This document shows positions 34,404-43,456 of a stretch of DNA of 55,610 nucleotides, in pieces. The position numbers were made by a program, and so were the translations under genes. Position 1 is the stretch's first letter. Each line of letters begins with the position of its first letter. Source of the stretch: an uncultured Myxococcales bacterium (GTDB taxonomy: Bacteria > Myxococcota_A > UBA9042); NCBI GenBank assembly GCA_903850505.1, contig CAINLT010000414.1, positions 1-55,610 of the forward strand, given 5' to 3'. Under the pieces are notes generated by a model, which searched no databases, was not told the origin of the DNA, and saw only the letters and a list, made by a program, of their open reading frames with translations.

Positions 34404-36578
34404 TTAGTCCGCGTCTTGGCGACTCAATTCGGTCGCCTTCTTGGCAATTTCCTGCGCTTCCTGGGCCCGCTTGTCGCTGGCTGGGAGGATGTGCGCCACA
34501 GTCCGCGCCAAATCGCGCGCACCCAGATAATTCTTCTTGTCCATCAAGTCTTTGGCGTCTTTCAGCATCGTCGCCGCCTGCTGCATGCACTTGTCCACAA
34601 CCTGGTTGGCCTCGGCCTTCTCCGGCTGGTAGTTGAGCGCTTCCTGGGCATCTTCAAAGGCATCGGCGTATTTCTTGGCGGCGAGATTGGCCTTGGCCTG
34701 ACCAAGATAACCATCCGCCAGCTTGCCCGCAATGAAGCCGCTGTGCGTGCCGTCCACGCGGCGGTCGGCGTTGTAGGCCTGCTTCCACGCGGAGATCGCC
34801 TTCTTGGCGTTGCTGCCCGCGGCCTGCGCCTCGTTCATCGACGCTTCCACCTGCCGCACGGCCGCCGAATACGCCGCAGCCTTGGCCTTTTGGTCCTTGG
34901 AATTGCTGCCCGCCGCGATGGCGTCAAACGCCTGTACGGCCGGGGTCCACAGGCGATTGTGATACGCCGTCAGCCCGGCGGAGAAATCCGCCTTCTTGCC
35001 CGAGTCGCCCTTGGCCGATTCCGGCTTGCTCGGCGCCGGTTTCTCTTCCGACTTCACTGCGGGCTTGGCTTCCGGCTTCGCGGCGTGCTCGGGCTTCGCA
35101 TGCTCCGGCTTGGGCAGCACTTCCGGTTTGGCCGCCGTTTCCGGCTTGCCTGGACGTGCCGCCGGCTTCTCGGCCTGCGCCTCAACCTTCGGCTCGGGCT
35201 TGCCCGGCTTCTCTTCCGCGGCCTTCGCGCCCGCCTTGGCATCGGCCGGCTCGCCCTCCAACTGCGCCCGCATCGCCTTGGCTTCCGCGCGATTCGGATC
35301 CAGCGCGAGAATCGCATCCAGGGCCTTGATCGCCGCGGGCGTGTCGCCCGTCTCGTTGGCCTTCTTGGCGTCCGTCATGCGCTGGCTGAACAGGGATTCC
35401 TTGGCCGCAGCCAGCTCATCCTGCGCATCCGCATACTTCTGCGTGTCCTTGTCAACCTCGCCAAACTTGCTGATCGCGCCCGGGAAATCCCCGGCCTTGA
35501 GCGCCTGCTTGGCCTCCTCAAAGGTGTCCTCCGCTTCGACTTCCTTGCGGGTCGACGCGATCAACTCCTTCAACTCCTTGTTGGTCGGATCCTTCTTCTT
35601 GGCCGCCTTGAGGATGTCCAGCGCGTTGGCAAAATCCGGCGGCGTGTCGGAGATCAGCTCCTTGGCCTTGGCGATCGCGGCGGCCACTTCATTGGCACCT
35701 TCGTCCTGGGCGGGCGCGGCTACTGGCTTGGGCGCCTGCGTCGACTTGCGCGTCGCAAAGAACGCGCCAACGCCGCCACCGATCGCCACGACGGCAAAGA
35801 TGCCGCCAACCGTCATGAACAGCTTCTTGCGCGACTTCGATTTTTCGTATCCGACCTGCGGCGTGGCGGACGCCTGACGCTCCGGCATGGCCTGGCGATT
35901 GCGCGACACGGGCTCAGCGCCCTCGATGAAGAATTCCAGCACACTCGTGCCGATCTCGATCCGGTCGCCGGACTCCAGCACGTGCCGCGGCTTCTTGACG
36001 CCGTTGATGCTCGTGCCGTTGGCGCCGCCGAGATCGCTCAGCACGGCCTCGTCTTCCTTGCGCTCGATCTGGAAGTGCTTGCGCGAGACCGCGGGGTCCG
36101 CCAGCACGATGTTGCAGTCCAAGCCGCGACCGACAAGATGCCGGCCCTCGGGCACGCGGTGAATCTTGCCGCGATCCGGCCCGGACACCGCCCGCAGTTC
36201 CATCGGCGTGGCCGACTTCGCTGTCGGGCGCATCGCGGCGAGCGCCGAGGTGTCGATCGCGCGCGTGGCCGCTTCAGCCTCCGCGGCTTCAAACACGCGA
36301 GTTGATTGATCTTCTTCGTCGTGATCAGGGATCGGCGGCGGCATCGTGGCGGGCTTCGCTACCGGCCGTGGACCCTGCGCGGCGGCGCCGGTCGGCTGCA
36401 TTGGACGCGGCATGGGCCGTGGCACGGGCGACTTGCCCGGCGCAGGCGAAGACGGAAGCGTAGTCGGCGCTGGCGGCAAGTCGTCCAGCCGGATCGCGCG
36501 CGTCGCTTCAATCGGCTCGTCGTCTTCTTCCAGATGCGGAGGAGGAGGATTCCCGCCGCGTCGCTCTTCATTCGCCAT
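34404..36578 (-). CDS. FHA-domain, single-pass membrane, TPR-like protein
   Basis: About 724 residues. A Pro-rich N-terminus is followed by an FHA domain (LVGRGLDCNIVLADPAVSRK, then GGANGTSINGV) that would bind phosphothreonine. A Lys/Arg-flanked transmembrane helix lies near residues 255-275 (KKLFMTVGGIFAVVAIGGG), then TPR-like helical repeats, a Lys/Pro/Glu/Ala-rich low-complexity linker (about 475-545), and more TPR-like repeats. The FHA domain should be cytoplasmic and the helical repeats periplasmic. It may read phosphorylation by the Ser/Thr kinase encoded 1.1 kb upstream. ATG 36578 (MANEERRGG) is preferred over 36590. First gene of the operon with the response regulator and PLD lipoprotein. 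Confidence 0.85.
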   Translation of the reverse strand: MANEERRGGNPPPPHLEEDDEPIEATRAIRLDDLPPAPTTLPSSPAPGKSPVPRPMPRPMQPTGAAAQGPRPVAKPATMPPPIPDHDEEDQSTRVFEAAEAEAATRAIDTSALAAMRPTAKSATPMELRAVSGPDRGKIHRVPEGRHLVGRGLDCNIVLADPAVSRKHFQIERKEDEAVLSDLGGANGTSINGVKKPRHVLESGDRIEIGTSVLEFFIEGAEPVSRNRQAMPERQASATPQVGYEKSKSRKKLFMTVGGIFAVVAIGGGVGAFFATRKSTQAPKPVAAPAQDEGANEVAAAIAKAKELISDTPPDFANALDILKAAKKKDPTNKELKELIASTRKEVEAEDTFEEAKQALKAGDFPGAISKFGEVDKDTQKYADAQDELAAAKESLFSQRMTDAKKANETGDTPAAIKALDAILALDPNRAEAKAMRAQLEGEPADAKAGAKAAEEKPGKPEPKVEAQAEKPAARPGKPETAAKPEVLPKPEHAKPEHAAKPEAKPAVKSEEKPAPSKPESAKGDSGKKADFSAGLTAYHNRLWTPAVQAFDAIAAGSNSKDQKAKAAAYSAAVRQVEASMNEAQAAGSNAKKAISAWKQAYNADRRVDGTHSGFIAGKLADGYLGQAKANLAAKKYADAFEDAQEALNYQPEKAEANQVVDKCMQQAATMLKDAKDLMDKKNYLGARDLARTVAHILPASDKRAQEAQEIAKKATELSRQDAD

Positions 36579-36931
36579 GGTTCCCTTCACCCGCTAGCGC
36601 CGCTGTGCGGCCGTCACTTCTGGTTTGCCCTGACGCGATCCCACCGGATTCGCGCAGTCCTCGCAGGCCCGTTGCGGCCCAAGCCAGACTGGCTTTCCAA
36701 CAACAGGGCTGTAGCACAGTCGGCGCGGGCCGACAACGGCAAGTGTCGCGCCGCGAAAGCAAGTGTTGCCATGAGCGCGTCACAAGGACGGCTCACAGCG
36801 ACGGCGAATCTGGACTGAAAATGGCGCGCCTAAAGCGATCACGCGCGCAAGGAGAGAGCGCGGATCAGCAGCATGCGCAGGAAAGTGCCGGGGAGCGCGT
36901 CGACTTCAGGCTTGACGCCTGAGTCCGCACC
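36579..36931. other. 353-base gap between rpmA and the FHA gene; no gene recognised
   Basis: No convincing gene. The minus-strand promoter of the FHA operon must lie here. At 36906-36922 a perfect inverted repeat, TCAGGC-ttgac-GCCTGA, sits just downstream of rpmA on the minus strand and may end the rplU-rpmA transcript, but no T-tract follows. A 105-codon open frame on the plus strand is low-complexity and unlike any family I recognise. Confidence 0.4.
36906..36922 (-). terminator. Candidate hairpin after rpmA
   Basis: Six-base-pair perfect stem with a five-base loop, ten bases past the rpmA stop codon. It lacks a U-tract, so Rho-independent termination is uncertain. Confidence 0.35.
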
Positions 36932-37192
36932 TTACGCCTGAGCGGCGGGGAAGACCGAGACGGTCTTGCGGCCCTTGGAGGCGCCGAACGCCACGGTGCC
37001 GGGGATCAACGCGAACAGGGAGTAATCCTTGCCCGTGCCAACGCCCTTGCCAGCGTGGAAAGTCGAGCCGACCTGGCGCACCAGGATGTCGCCCGCGGGG
37101 ACGACCTGACCGTGCATGCGCTTGACGCCACGGTATTGCGGATTGGAGTCACGGCCGTTGCGGGATGAGCCCTGACCTTTTTTGTGTGCCAT
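36932..37192 (-). CDS. rpmA: 50S ribosomal protein L27
   Basis: 86-residue large-subunit ribosomal protein close to the peptidyl-transferase centre. The sequence starts [20 protein letters not shown] and contains [20 protein letters not shown], typical of L27, with no Firmicutes-type N-terminal extension. The ATG follows GAGGCAACC. It is co-oriented with rplU upstream (42-base gap), the usual rplU-rpmA order. The often adjacent obgE gene is not present. Confidence 0.97.
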   Translation of the reverse strand: MAHKKGQGSSRNGRDSNPQYRGVKRMHGQVVPAGDILVRQVGSTFHAGKGVGTGKDYSLFALIPGTVAFGASKGRKTVSVFPAAQA

Positions 37193-37234
37193 GGTTGCCT
37201 CGTTCTGGGACTGCGTGTGAACGCGTCGGGTGCT

Positions 37235-37570
37235 TTAGGCTTCGATCGCCGTGACGCGCACGCGCGTGATCGACTGCCGGTGGCCCATCGTCTTGCGGCT
37301 GTTCTTGCGCCGACGGTACTTGTGAATCAGCACCTTGTTGTCGCGGGTCTGTTCGACGACCTGCGCGCGCACTTTGGCGCCCGCCAGGAGCGGCGTACCG
37401 ACCTGCACGCCGGCATCGCCGCCGATCAGAAGCACGTGATCAAACACGACTTCGGCGCCGCGCGCGATGGCATTGCCGTCCGCGTCCGCGACCTTCTCGA
37501 TCGTAAGCTGTTGACCCGGGGCGGCGCGGTATTGCTTGCCGCCGGTCTTGAAGATCGCATAACTCGCCAT
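37235..37570 (-). CDS. rplU: 50S ribosomal protein L21
   Basis: 111-residue ribosomal protein L21: MASYAIFKTGGKQYRAAPGQ at the N-terminus, AEVVFDHVLLIG, and the conserved C-terminal KYRRRKNSRKTMGHRQ followed by SITRVRVTAI. The ATG at 37570 is preferred over an upstream in-frame codon at 37603 because MxYAIFKTGGKQY is the family N-terminus and GAGG lies upstream. First gene of rplU-rpmA. Confidence 0.97.
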   Translation of the reverse strand: MASYAIFKTGGKQYRAAPGQQLTIEKVADADGNAIARGAEVVFDHVLLIGGDAGVQVGTPLLAGAKVRAQVVEQTRDNKVLIHKYRRRKNSRKTMGHRQSITRVRVTAIEA

Positions 37571-37636
37571 GGTAGTCCTCGTTTCGCAGACTTGCGCTAG
37601 CAATCGACCAAGCCGACTGGGGCGCAGGGGGTGCGA

Positions 37637-37665
37637 ATTGTGCCGCAGTCAGCGCCGCGCGTCAA
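37637..37665 (-). promoter_or_regulatory. rplU: Candidate sigma-70-like promoter for rplU-rpmA
   Basis: On the minus strand TTGACG (37665-37660), a 17-base spacer and CACAAT (37642-37637), about 67 bases upstream of the rplU start. The -35 matches 5 of 6 consensus positions and the -10 matches 4 of 6. Confidence 0.6.
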
Positions 37666-37717
37666 GGATTGAATGCGTATCTGCCAGCAGAATCGATCGA
37701 GGCCGACCGTGCAACCG

Positions 37718-40700
37718 CTACAGCACCCGACTCCGCACCGCCGCGCGCATCGCCCGCAACGCCGTTTCCACCTGACCCTGCATGTCCGGATCCTGGGAGA
37801 GCACGTGCGCTTGCGTGTACAGCCTTTCCGCTTCCTCTTCAGCACCTACGGCGATCGCCGCGCGCGCCAGCCGCAGGTACAGCAGCGCCGCTTCCTCCGG
37901 CTGACCGCCCATCTTCAAATGGAACGCCAGCCGCAGGCCTTCCTCCAGATCGGTTCTGCCGCGATCGGCGATCCACGTAGCGGTCTTGCGATGCAACGCC
38001 CGGCGCTGCTTGGGATTCAGGAAGTCGTACGCGACGCGGCGGCGCAGCGTCGACGTCAGGCGGTACTCGCGATCGCCCTGATACCGGCACGAGGCGTTGC
38101 GGACGACAAAGCCGGTCTGCACCAGCTGTTCCAGCGCGTCATCGAGTTGTTCGACGCCCAGAAAGTGCAGCGCGTTGGCCCAGAATTCCGCGCCGACCAC
38201 GACCGCCACCGAGAGGCAGCGCTGGACGTGCAGCGGCAACGTGCCGATCAACTGGCGGATCACGCCGTCCACCACGCCCGGGCGGATTTCCGTCGGCAGC
38301 TTCTCCCGCACCAGCCGCCACTGCGCGTTGTCCAGATCCATCGCGCCCAGCCGCGCCAGGAGGTGCGTCAGTTCGCCCGCGAGGAACGGGTTGCCCAGCG
38401 CGTGCGTCTGGATCCAATCGCGCAGCTTGGCGTTGACGGGCGCCGCGAGCATCTCCCGCACCACCTGCACCACAGCCTGATTGGGCAGCGGCAGGAGGTC
38501 GAGCTGCTCGTCAAAGTGGAAAGGCGGCTGGCGTGGCACGAGGTGGCGCAGCGCGGACGACTGGAGCGGCTCGACGTCATCCAGTTCCGTGGAGCTGGAC
38601 ACGATGAGGATCGGCGAGCCGCCCAGATCCGCCAGCAGATCCTGGAAGAACGAGCGTGTCGACGGATCCATGTGCTGCGCGTTGCGGATGAGCACGAGCA
38701 TCGGCGCAGCCAGCGCGACCGCCTGAAAGTAACGCGCGAGCGCCGCCGCCATCTCCTTGCGCGTGTCGCGGCCAATCCCGGACTGCATGCCCGCGCGCCC
38801 TGGCTCGGTGATGTCAAAAGCCGGAAGCGAGGCGATCGTCTCTGCAACTTCCGCGGCTTCCTGGCGCCGCTGCGCGGTCAGCTTGCGCTGGCCCATGCGC
38901 GAGAACGCCAGCTCCACCATGCGCTGCAACTTGCGCCGCGCCTGCTCGGCGGAATCCGTCTCCAGGATGCCAGCACGCAGACGCACGAGCTCAACGACCG
39001 TCGAGTAGGGCAAATCCGCGTGCAGGCGATCGCAGCTGACCTCCATCAGGAAGTAGAGCTTCTCCGGATGCTGCTCCACCTGCCGGCGGAACGCGTCCAG
39101 CAGCACGTTCTTGCCCATGCCCAGCGCGCCGGCGACCAGGCACGTCAGCGGCCGAGAGCGCAGTTCCACGTCTTCCAGCAGCGACCAAAGGCGCTTGAGT
39201 TCGACCTCGCGGCCCGTCGTCGGCAGCTCAGACGACCACGGATAGCAGAGGAGCAGGAAATCCTGCGAACCGGCGCGCACGTGCACCGTCTCGACCGCGT
39301 CCTGGTGGCCGTCCAGCCGCGCAATCAGCACGTATGGACCAAGCGGCAGCTCGCGGCCCGAGATCGGCGCGGCGCCCAGCTCTGACTCGGGATCGGGCGC
39401 GCCCAGCGTGTCGCGAATGCGGTCAAACGGAATCGCGTAGATGCGCGCGCCGGGCGGCTGGCTGCGGATGTGCACCGTCCCGGTCTGGGGCAGCTGGCGC
39501 GTGCGCTGCGTCAGCGCGAGTTCATGGGCCTGCCGGGCAAAATACAGCTTGGTCGCGTGATCGCCCGCCGTCGCCGCTTCGTCGTGGCGTCGCCAGTACA
39601 GCTCGATCAACCGGCTCCGCGCTTCTTCATGGCTCGGATCTTCCGTCAGCGCCTGCCGCAGCGCTTCACTCGCGCTGGCAAATGCGTGCGCGTAGAGCAC
39701 CTCCAGCATCTCGCGCTGCCGCCGCACCGCCCACGCCCGCTGTTTCTCCGCCTGCGCGTCCCAGGGCCGCACGTCGCGCGCGAGCGCAACTTCCTCTTCG
39801 CGCAGCAACGCCAGCTCGACGTGCAATTCCTCGCAGCGCGCCAGCTCTGTCACGCCTTCCTGGTACGCCACTTCCGCGCGCTCCGCCCGCCGTTCCCGCT
39901 CCAGATCGCCCGCCAGAAAACGGTCCAGCGCCTGCCACACCTCGCGCATCGACTGCGGCCGCCGCTCGCGCAGCTTCTCCAGCATCCGCATGCACAGCGC
40001 TTCCAGATCCGGCGGCACCAGGCGATCGCGCGCCACGCTGGACGGCGGCAACGGCACAACGTTCTTGGCCGCCTCCAGCCACTGCTGGCGCGTCTCCGCC
40101 TGATACGGCCGCGTCATCGCCAGCACTTCGTACAGCATCACGCCCAGCGCGTAGATGTCCGCGCGCTGATCCACTTCATCCTCGCGGCCCGCTGCCTGCT
40201 CCGGCGCCATGTAGGCCGCCGTGCCGATGATCATCCCCTCGCCTTCCGGATTGGCCTTGTCAAAATGCTTGGCCACGCCCCAGTCGGTCACGAAGACTTC
40301 GCCAAAATCGCCAAGCTGCACGTTCTCGGGCTTGAGGTCGCGGTGGACAATGCGCGAGCGATGCGCGAAATCCATGCCCTGGGCGATCTGGATGAACACG
40401 CCGACCATGCGCCGCAGCGTGAACTCTTCAACGGTTCCCGCGTCGCCCATGCTCAGCAGGCCGATGACGTCGCCCAGCGAGCGACCTGGCATCATGCGCA
40501 TGGTGTAGTAGGTCTGGCCGTCCTTGCAGACGCCGAGCTCGTAAATCGGGATGATCGCCGGATGCGTCAACTCGCCGATGATCCGCGCTTCCCGCCGCAG
40601 CGCGCCGACGAAACCGGGCTCGCCGCGCAGTTCCGGCTTGAGCAGCTTCATCGCCACGTCGCGCCGCAGCGCGGTATCCTGCACGCGCCGCACAACGCCC

Positions 40701-41071
40701 ATGCCGCCCACGCCGATCTCTTCACCGATGACGTAGCGACCTTCTGACTCGACGGGCAGCACCGCCTCGTCCGCGCCACCAAGCGCGCCCAAAGGCGAGG
40801 ACGTGAGGTGCGCCAGGGCCTCAGACTGACTCATCAGCCGTCCGGTAATCGCCTTGCCCGGCGTCGTACGCTCCGTATCACCCGCGTTCAGCGCCGCCTG
40901 TAGCGCCGCGAGGGTCGAGGCGTCCTCAATCGTCGCGGTCGTGCGAAAAGGCTGGATAAACGTGCGCTTGCCGTCATCGGCCACGTCCGGCTCAACCGCT
41001 TCGACCGCAACATCGCCCGAAGGCGAAGGCGGCGGGCTCGGGTCCGTGTCATGCGGGCGACGCTCTGACAT
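37718..41071 (-). CDS. Ser/Thr protein kinase with PEGA-like segment and degenerate AAA-type ATPase module
   Basis: About 1117 residues (numbering from ATG 41071). Residues ~1-110 are low complexity. The kinase domain (~115-390) has the glycine loop GVGGMGVVRRV (120-130), VAMK (Lys142), VHRDLKPEN (Asp245), VTDWG (DWG instead of DFG) and YMAPEQAAG, so it looks active. A helical TPR-like linker is followed by a PEGA-like beta segment (GTVHIRSQPPGARIY) at about 530-600. The C-terminal half resembles the STAND/AAA modules fused to kinases in many bacteria, but its Walker A is GALGMGKN (648-655, Asn for Ser/Thr) and the Walker B strand reads VLIRNAQHMD without an acidic pair. TPR-like helices end it. 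There is no transmembrane helix. Start 41071 follows GAGGTG; 41119 is also in frame. Confidence 0.88.
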   Translation of the reverse strand: MSERRPHDTDPSPPPSPSGDVAVEAVEPDVADDGKRTFIQPFRTTATIEDASTLAALQAALNAGDTERTTPGKAITGRLMSQSEALAHLTSSPLGALGGADEAVLPVESEGRYVIGEEIGVGGMGVVRRVQDTALRRDVAMKLLKPELRGEPGFVGALRREARIIGELTHPAIIPIYELGVCKDGQTYYTMRMMPGRSLGDVIGLLSMGDAGTVEEFTLRRMVGVFIQIAQGMDFAHRSRIVHRDLKPENVQLGDFGEVFVTDWGVAKHFDKANPEGEGMIIGTAAYMAPEQAAGREDEVDQRADIYALGVMLYEVLAMTRPYQAETRQQWLEAAKNVVPLPPSSVARDRLVPPDLEALCMRMLEKLRERRPQSMREVWQALDRFLAGDLERERRAERAEVAYQEGVTELARCEELHVELALLREEEVALARDVRPWDAQAEKQRAWAVRRQREMLEVLYAHAFASASEALRQALTEDPSHEEARSRLIELYWRRHDEAATAGDHATKLYFARQAHELALTQRTRQLPQTGTVHIRSQPPGARIYAIPFDRIRDTLGAPDPESELGAAPISGRELPLGPYVLIARLDGHQDAVETVHVRAGSQDFLLLCYPWSSELPTTGREVELKRLWSLLEDVELRSRPLTCLVAGALGMGKNVLLDAFRRQVEQHPEKLYFLMEVSCDRLHADLPYSTVVELVRLRAGILETDSAEQARRKLQRMVELAFSRMGQRKLTAQRRQEAAEVAETIASLPAFDITEPGRAGMQSGIGRDTRKEMAAALARYFQAVALAAPMLVLIRNAQHMDPSTRSFFQDLLADLGGSPILIVSSSTELDDVEPLQSSALRHLVPRQPPFHFDEQLDLLPLPNQAVVQVVREMLAAPVNAKLRDWIQTHALGNPFLAGELTHLLARLGAMDLDNAQWRLVREKLPTEIRPGVVDGVIRQLIGTLPLHVQRCLSVAVVVGAEFWANALHFLGVEQLDDALEQLVQTGFVVRNASCRYQGDREYRLTSTLRRRVAYDFLNPKQRRALHRKTATWIADRGRTDLEEGLRLAFHLKMGGQPEEAALLYLRLARAAIAVGAEEEAERLYTQAHVLSQDPDMQGQVETALRAMRAAVRSRVL

Positions 41072-41187
41072 CACAATGGGCACCTCGTGGTACTGCAGCT
41101 TGCCATGATCTCCCACCAAGCCGCAACGCGTTCGCGCGCCGGGCGATTCTTGATCAAGCTGATGATTTTTGTGATCTCAACGGGTTC

Positions 41188-41210
41188 CACGAACCAAACG
41201 TGGCTTTTTT
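41188..41210 (+). terminator. Short hairpin with T-tract upstream of recA
   Basis: CCACG-aaccaaa-CGTGG is followed by CTTTTTT on the plus strand. A five-base-pair stem is weak. It could end a short transcript entering the recA region or be part of a leader. It lies inside an overlapping inverted repeat, GGTTC-cac-GAACC (41184-41196). Confidence 0.3.
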
Positions 41211-41251
41211 GCGCGCGTGCGGCAAAATACTTGCCAGATCGGCGACGATCA

Positions 41252-41267
41252 CTGAACATCTGTACAG
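41252..41267 (+). promoter_or_regulatory. recA: LexA (SOS) box upstream of recA
   Basis: CTGAACATCTGTACAG has the exact CTG-N10-CAG form of the enterobacterial-type LexA box, 105 bases upstream of the recA ATG, in an intergenic region of about 300 bases. Its position suggests SOS control of recA. lexA itself is not in the window, and the local promoter could not be assigned with confidence. Confidence 0.65.
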
Positions 41268-41372
41268 GCCTGAACGGAAGTTGCCAAACTACTGAACAGA
41301 CCCCGACTAGAGACGGCAAAGACAGCGACCAGACAGACCAACAGCCACACAAAACGAAGCGGAGAGGACACC

Positions 41373-42430
<1,058 letters not shown>

Positions 42431-42452
<22 letters not shown>

Positions 42453-42478
42453 CCCCGTCAAGCGTAGCGGAAGGCTAG
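42431..42478. repeat. Perfect 22-base direct repeat at the recA stop codon
   Basis: Copy 1 (42431-42452) is the last seven recA codons less one base plus the TAG stop; copy 2 (42457-42478) is an exact duplicate after a CCCC spacer. Each begins GTCAAGCGTAGC and ends in GGCTAG. The repeat unit is 26 bases. It is consistent with a tandem duplication of the 3' end that leaves the protein unchanged. Confidence 0.9.
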
Positions 42479-42494
42479 AATTTCGAAGGTGAAT

Positions 42495-42532
42495 GGCTGA
42501 CGGCGGGAACCCGAAACTTCCCGCGGTCAGCC
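42495..42532. terminator. Long hairpin between convergent recA and metallophosphoesterase genes
   Basis: A 15-base-pair stem with one mismatch and an eight-base loop: GGCTGACGGCGGGAA (42495-42509) pairs with TTCCCGCGGTCAGCC (42518-42532). No T-tract follows on either strand. The right arm contains the stop codon of the minus-strand gene. It probably serves as a bidirectional terminator or RNA 3'-end stabiliser. Confidence 0.55.
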
Positions 42533-43348
42533 CACGTCGAAGACCGCAAGTTCGCTGGCCGCCGCGCCGTTCCGGCCCGCGCCGACGGACGAGCCGACGC
42601 CGCAGTTCACATACAGCCGCGTGTCGCCGATCATGTACCAGCCCTTGAGGTAGCGGATGCCGGCGACTGTCGCGAGCGCCGCCGTGAGGCCGGGGATGTC
42701 GAACTGGCCACCGTGCGTGTGACCGGACAGCACGATGCGCGCACCGGTGCGGGCGATCTTGTCCGCGGTCATCGGATCGTGGCTCAACACAAGCGCTTGC
42801 TCAGGCCGCGACACGTCGCGAAACGCGGCGTCCACGTCATCGCGGCGGGTAAAACCGTCCTCCACGCCGACGATGCGCAACGGCTGCCCCGCCACGTCCA
42901 TCACGGTCGATTCATTGGACAGCACCGGGATGCCTTCCTGCTCCAGCATGCGGCGGATCGCCATGGCGCCGCTCCAGTGATCGTGGTTACCCAACGTCGC
43001 GATGCACGGCCGCGGCAGCCCGCGCACCCACGCGCGCAGCGTGTCGATCTCCGCCAGCGAGTGATTCAGGTAGTCGCCCGTCAGCACCAGCAGATCGGGG
43101 CGCACCAGCTTGGCCTGGACCTGAGCCGTGCGCAGCGTCTCCGCGGAAGTACCCCAGCCGACGTGAATGTCCGTCAGCTGCGCCACGCGCAGACGTCGAC
43201 CTGGCGCCAGCAGCGGCGCGTGATCGGGCGGCAAGTCGTGCCGCGTGATGCGCACGCCGCCCTGCGCAACCGCCATGCCCGCGATGCCCGCGACGCCTAT
43301 CGCCGCACCGCCCGCTACTGTTCTGCGCAAGAATGTCCGCCTGTCCAT
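42527..43348 (-). CDS. Tat-exported metallophosphoesterase (YkuE/YaeI-like)
   Basis: 273 residues. The N-terminus MDRRTFLRRTVAGGAAIGVA is a twin-arginine signal, so the enzyme should be exported folded with its metals. Calcineurin-type motifs in order: LTDIHVG (DxH), LTGDYLNH (GDxx), LGNHDHW (GNHD), LSHDP and SGHTHGGQ. This matches the YkuE/YaeI group of phosphodiesterases, whose members act on UDP-diacylglucosamine-like or other phosphodiesters; the specific substrate cannot be told. ATG 43348 is supported by GGAGCAGGTGG upstream. Divergent from hutU and convergent with recA. Confidence 0.88.
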   Translation of the reverse strand: MDRRTFLRRTVAGGAAIGVAGIAGMAVAQGGVRITRHDLPPDHAPLLAPGRRLRVAQLTDIHVGWGTSAETLRTAQVQAKLVRPDLLVLTGDYLNHSLAEIDTLRAWVRGLPRPCIATLGNHDHWSGAMAIRRMLEQEGIPVLSNESTVMDVAGQPLRIVGVEDGFTRRDDVDAAFRDVSRPEQALVLSHDPMTADKIARTGARIVLSGHTHGGQFDIPGLTAALATVAGIRYLKGWYMIGDTRLYVNCGVGSSVGAGRNGAAASELAVFDVG

Positions 43349-43401
43349 GTCCACCTGCTCCGGCTGCAAACCAAGCCATCCTAACCCTAACGCGCCAACG
43401 T

Positions 43402-43430
43402 TTGTTCCGATTCGTACGGTCTGCCACAAT
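43402..43430 (+). promoter_or_regulatory. hutU: Candidate promoter for hutU
   Basis: TTGTTC (43402-43407), a 17-base spacer and CACAAT (43425-43430), 26 bases before the start codon at 43457. The same -10 form as the rplU candidate. Confidence 0.45.
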
Positions 43431-43456
43431 TGCCACGGCCATTGAAGGAGCCCGTC

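Noticed and set aside
36605..36922. 105-codon plus-strand open frame in the rpmA-FHA gap
   Set aside because: No recognisable ribosome binding site or family, and composition unlike the neighbouring genes; probably chance.
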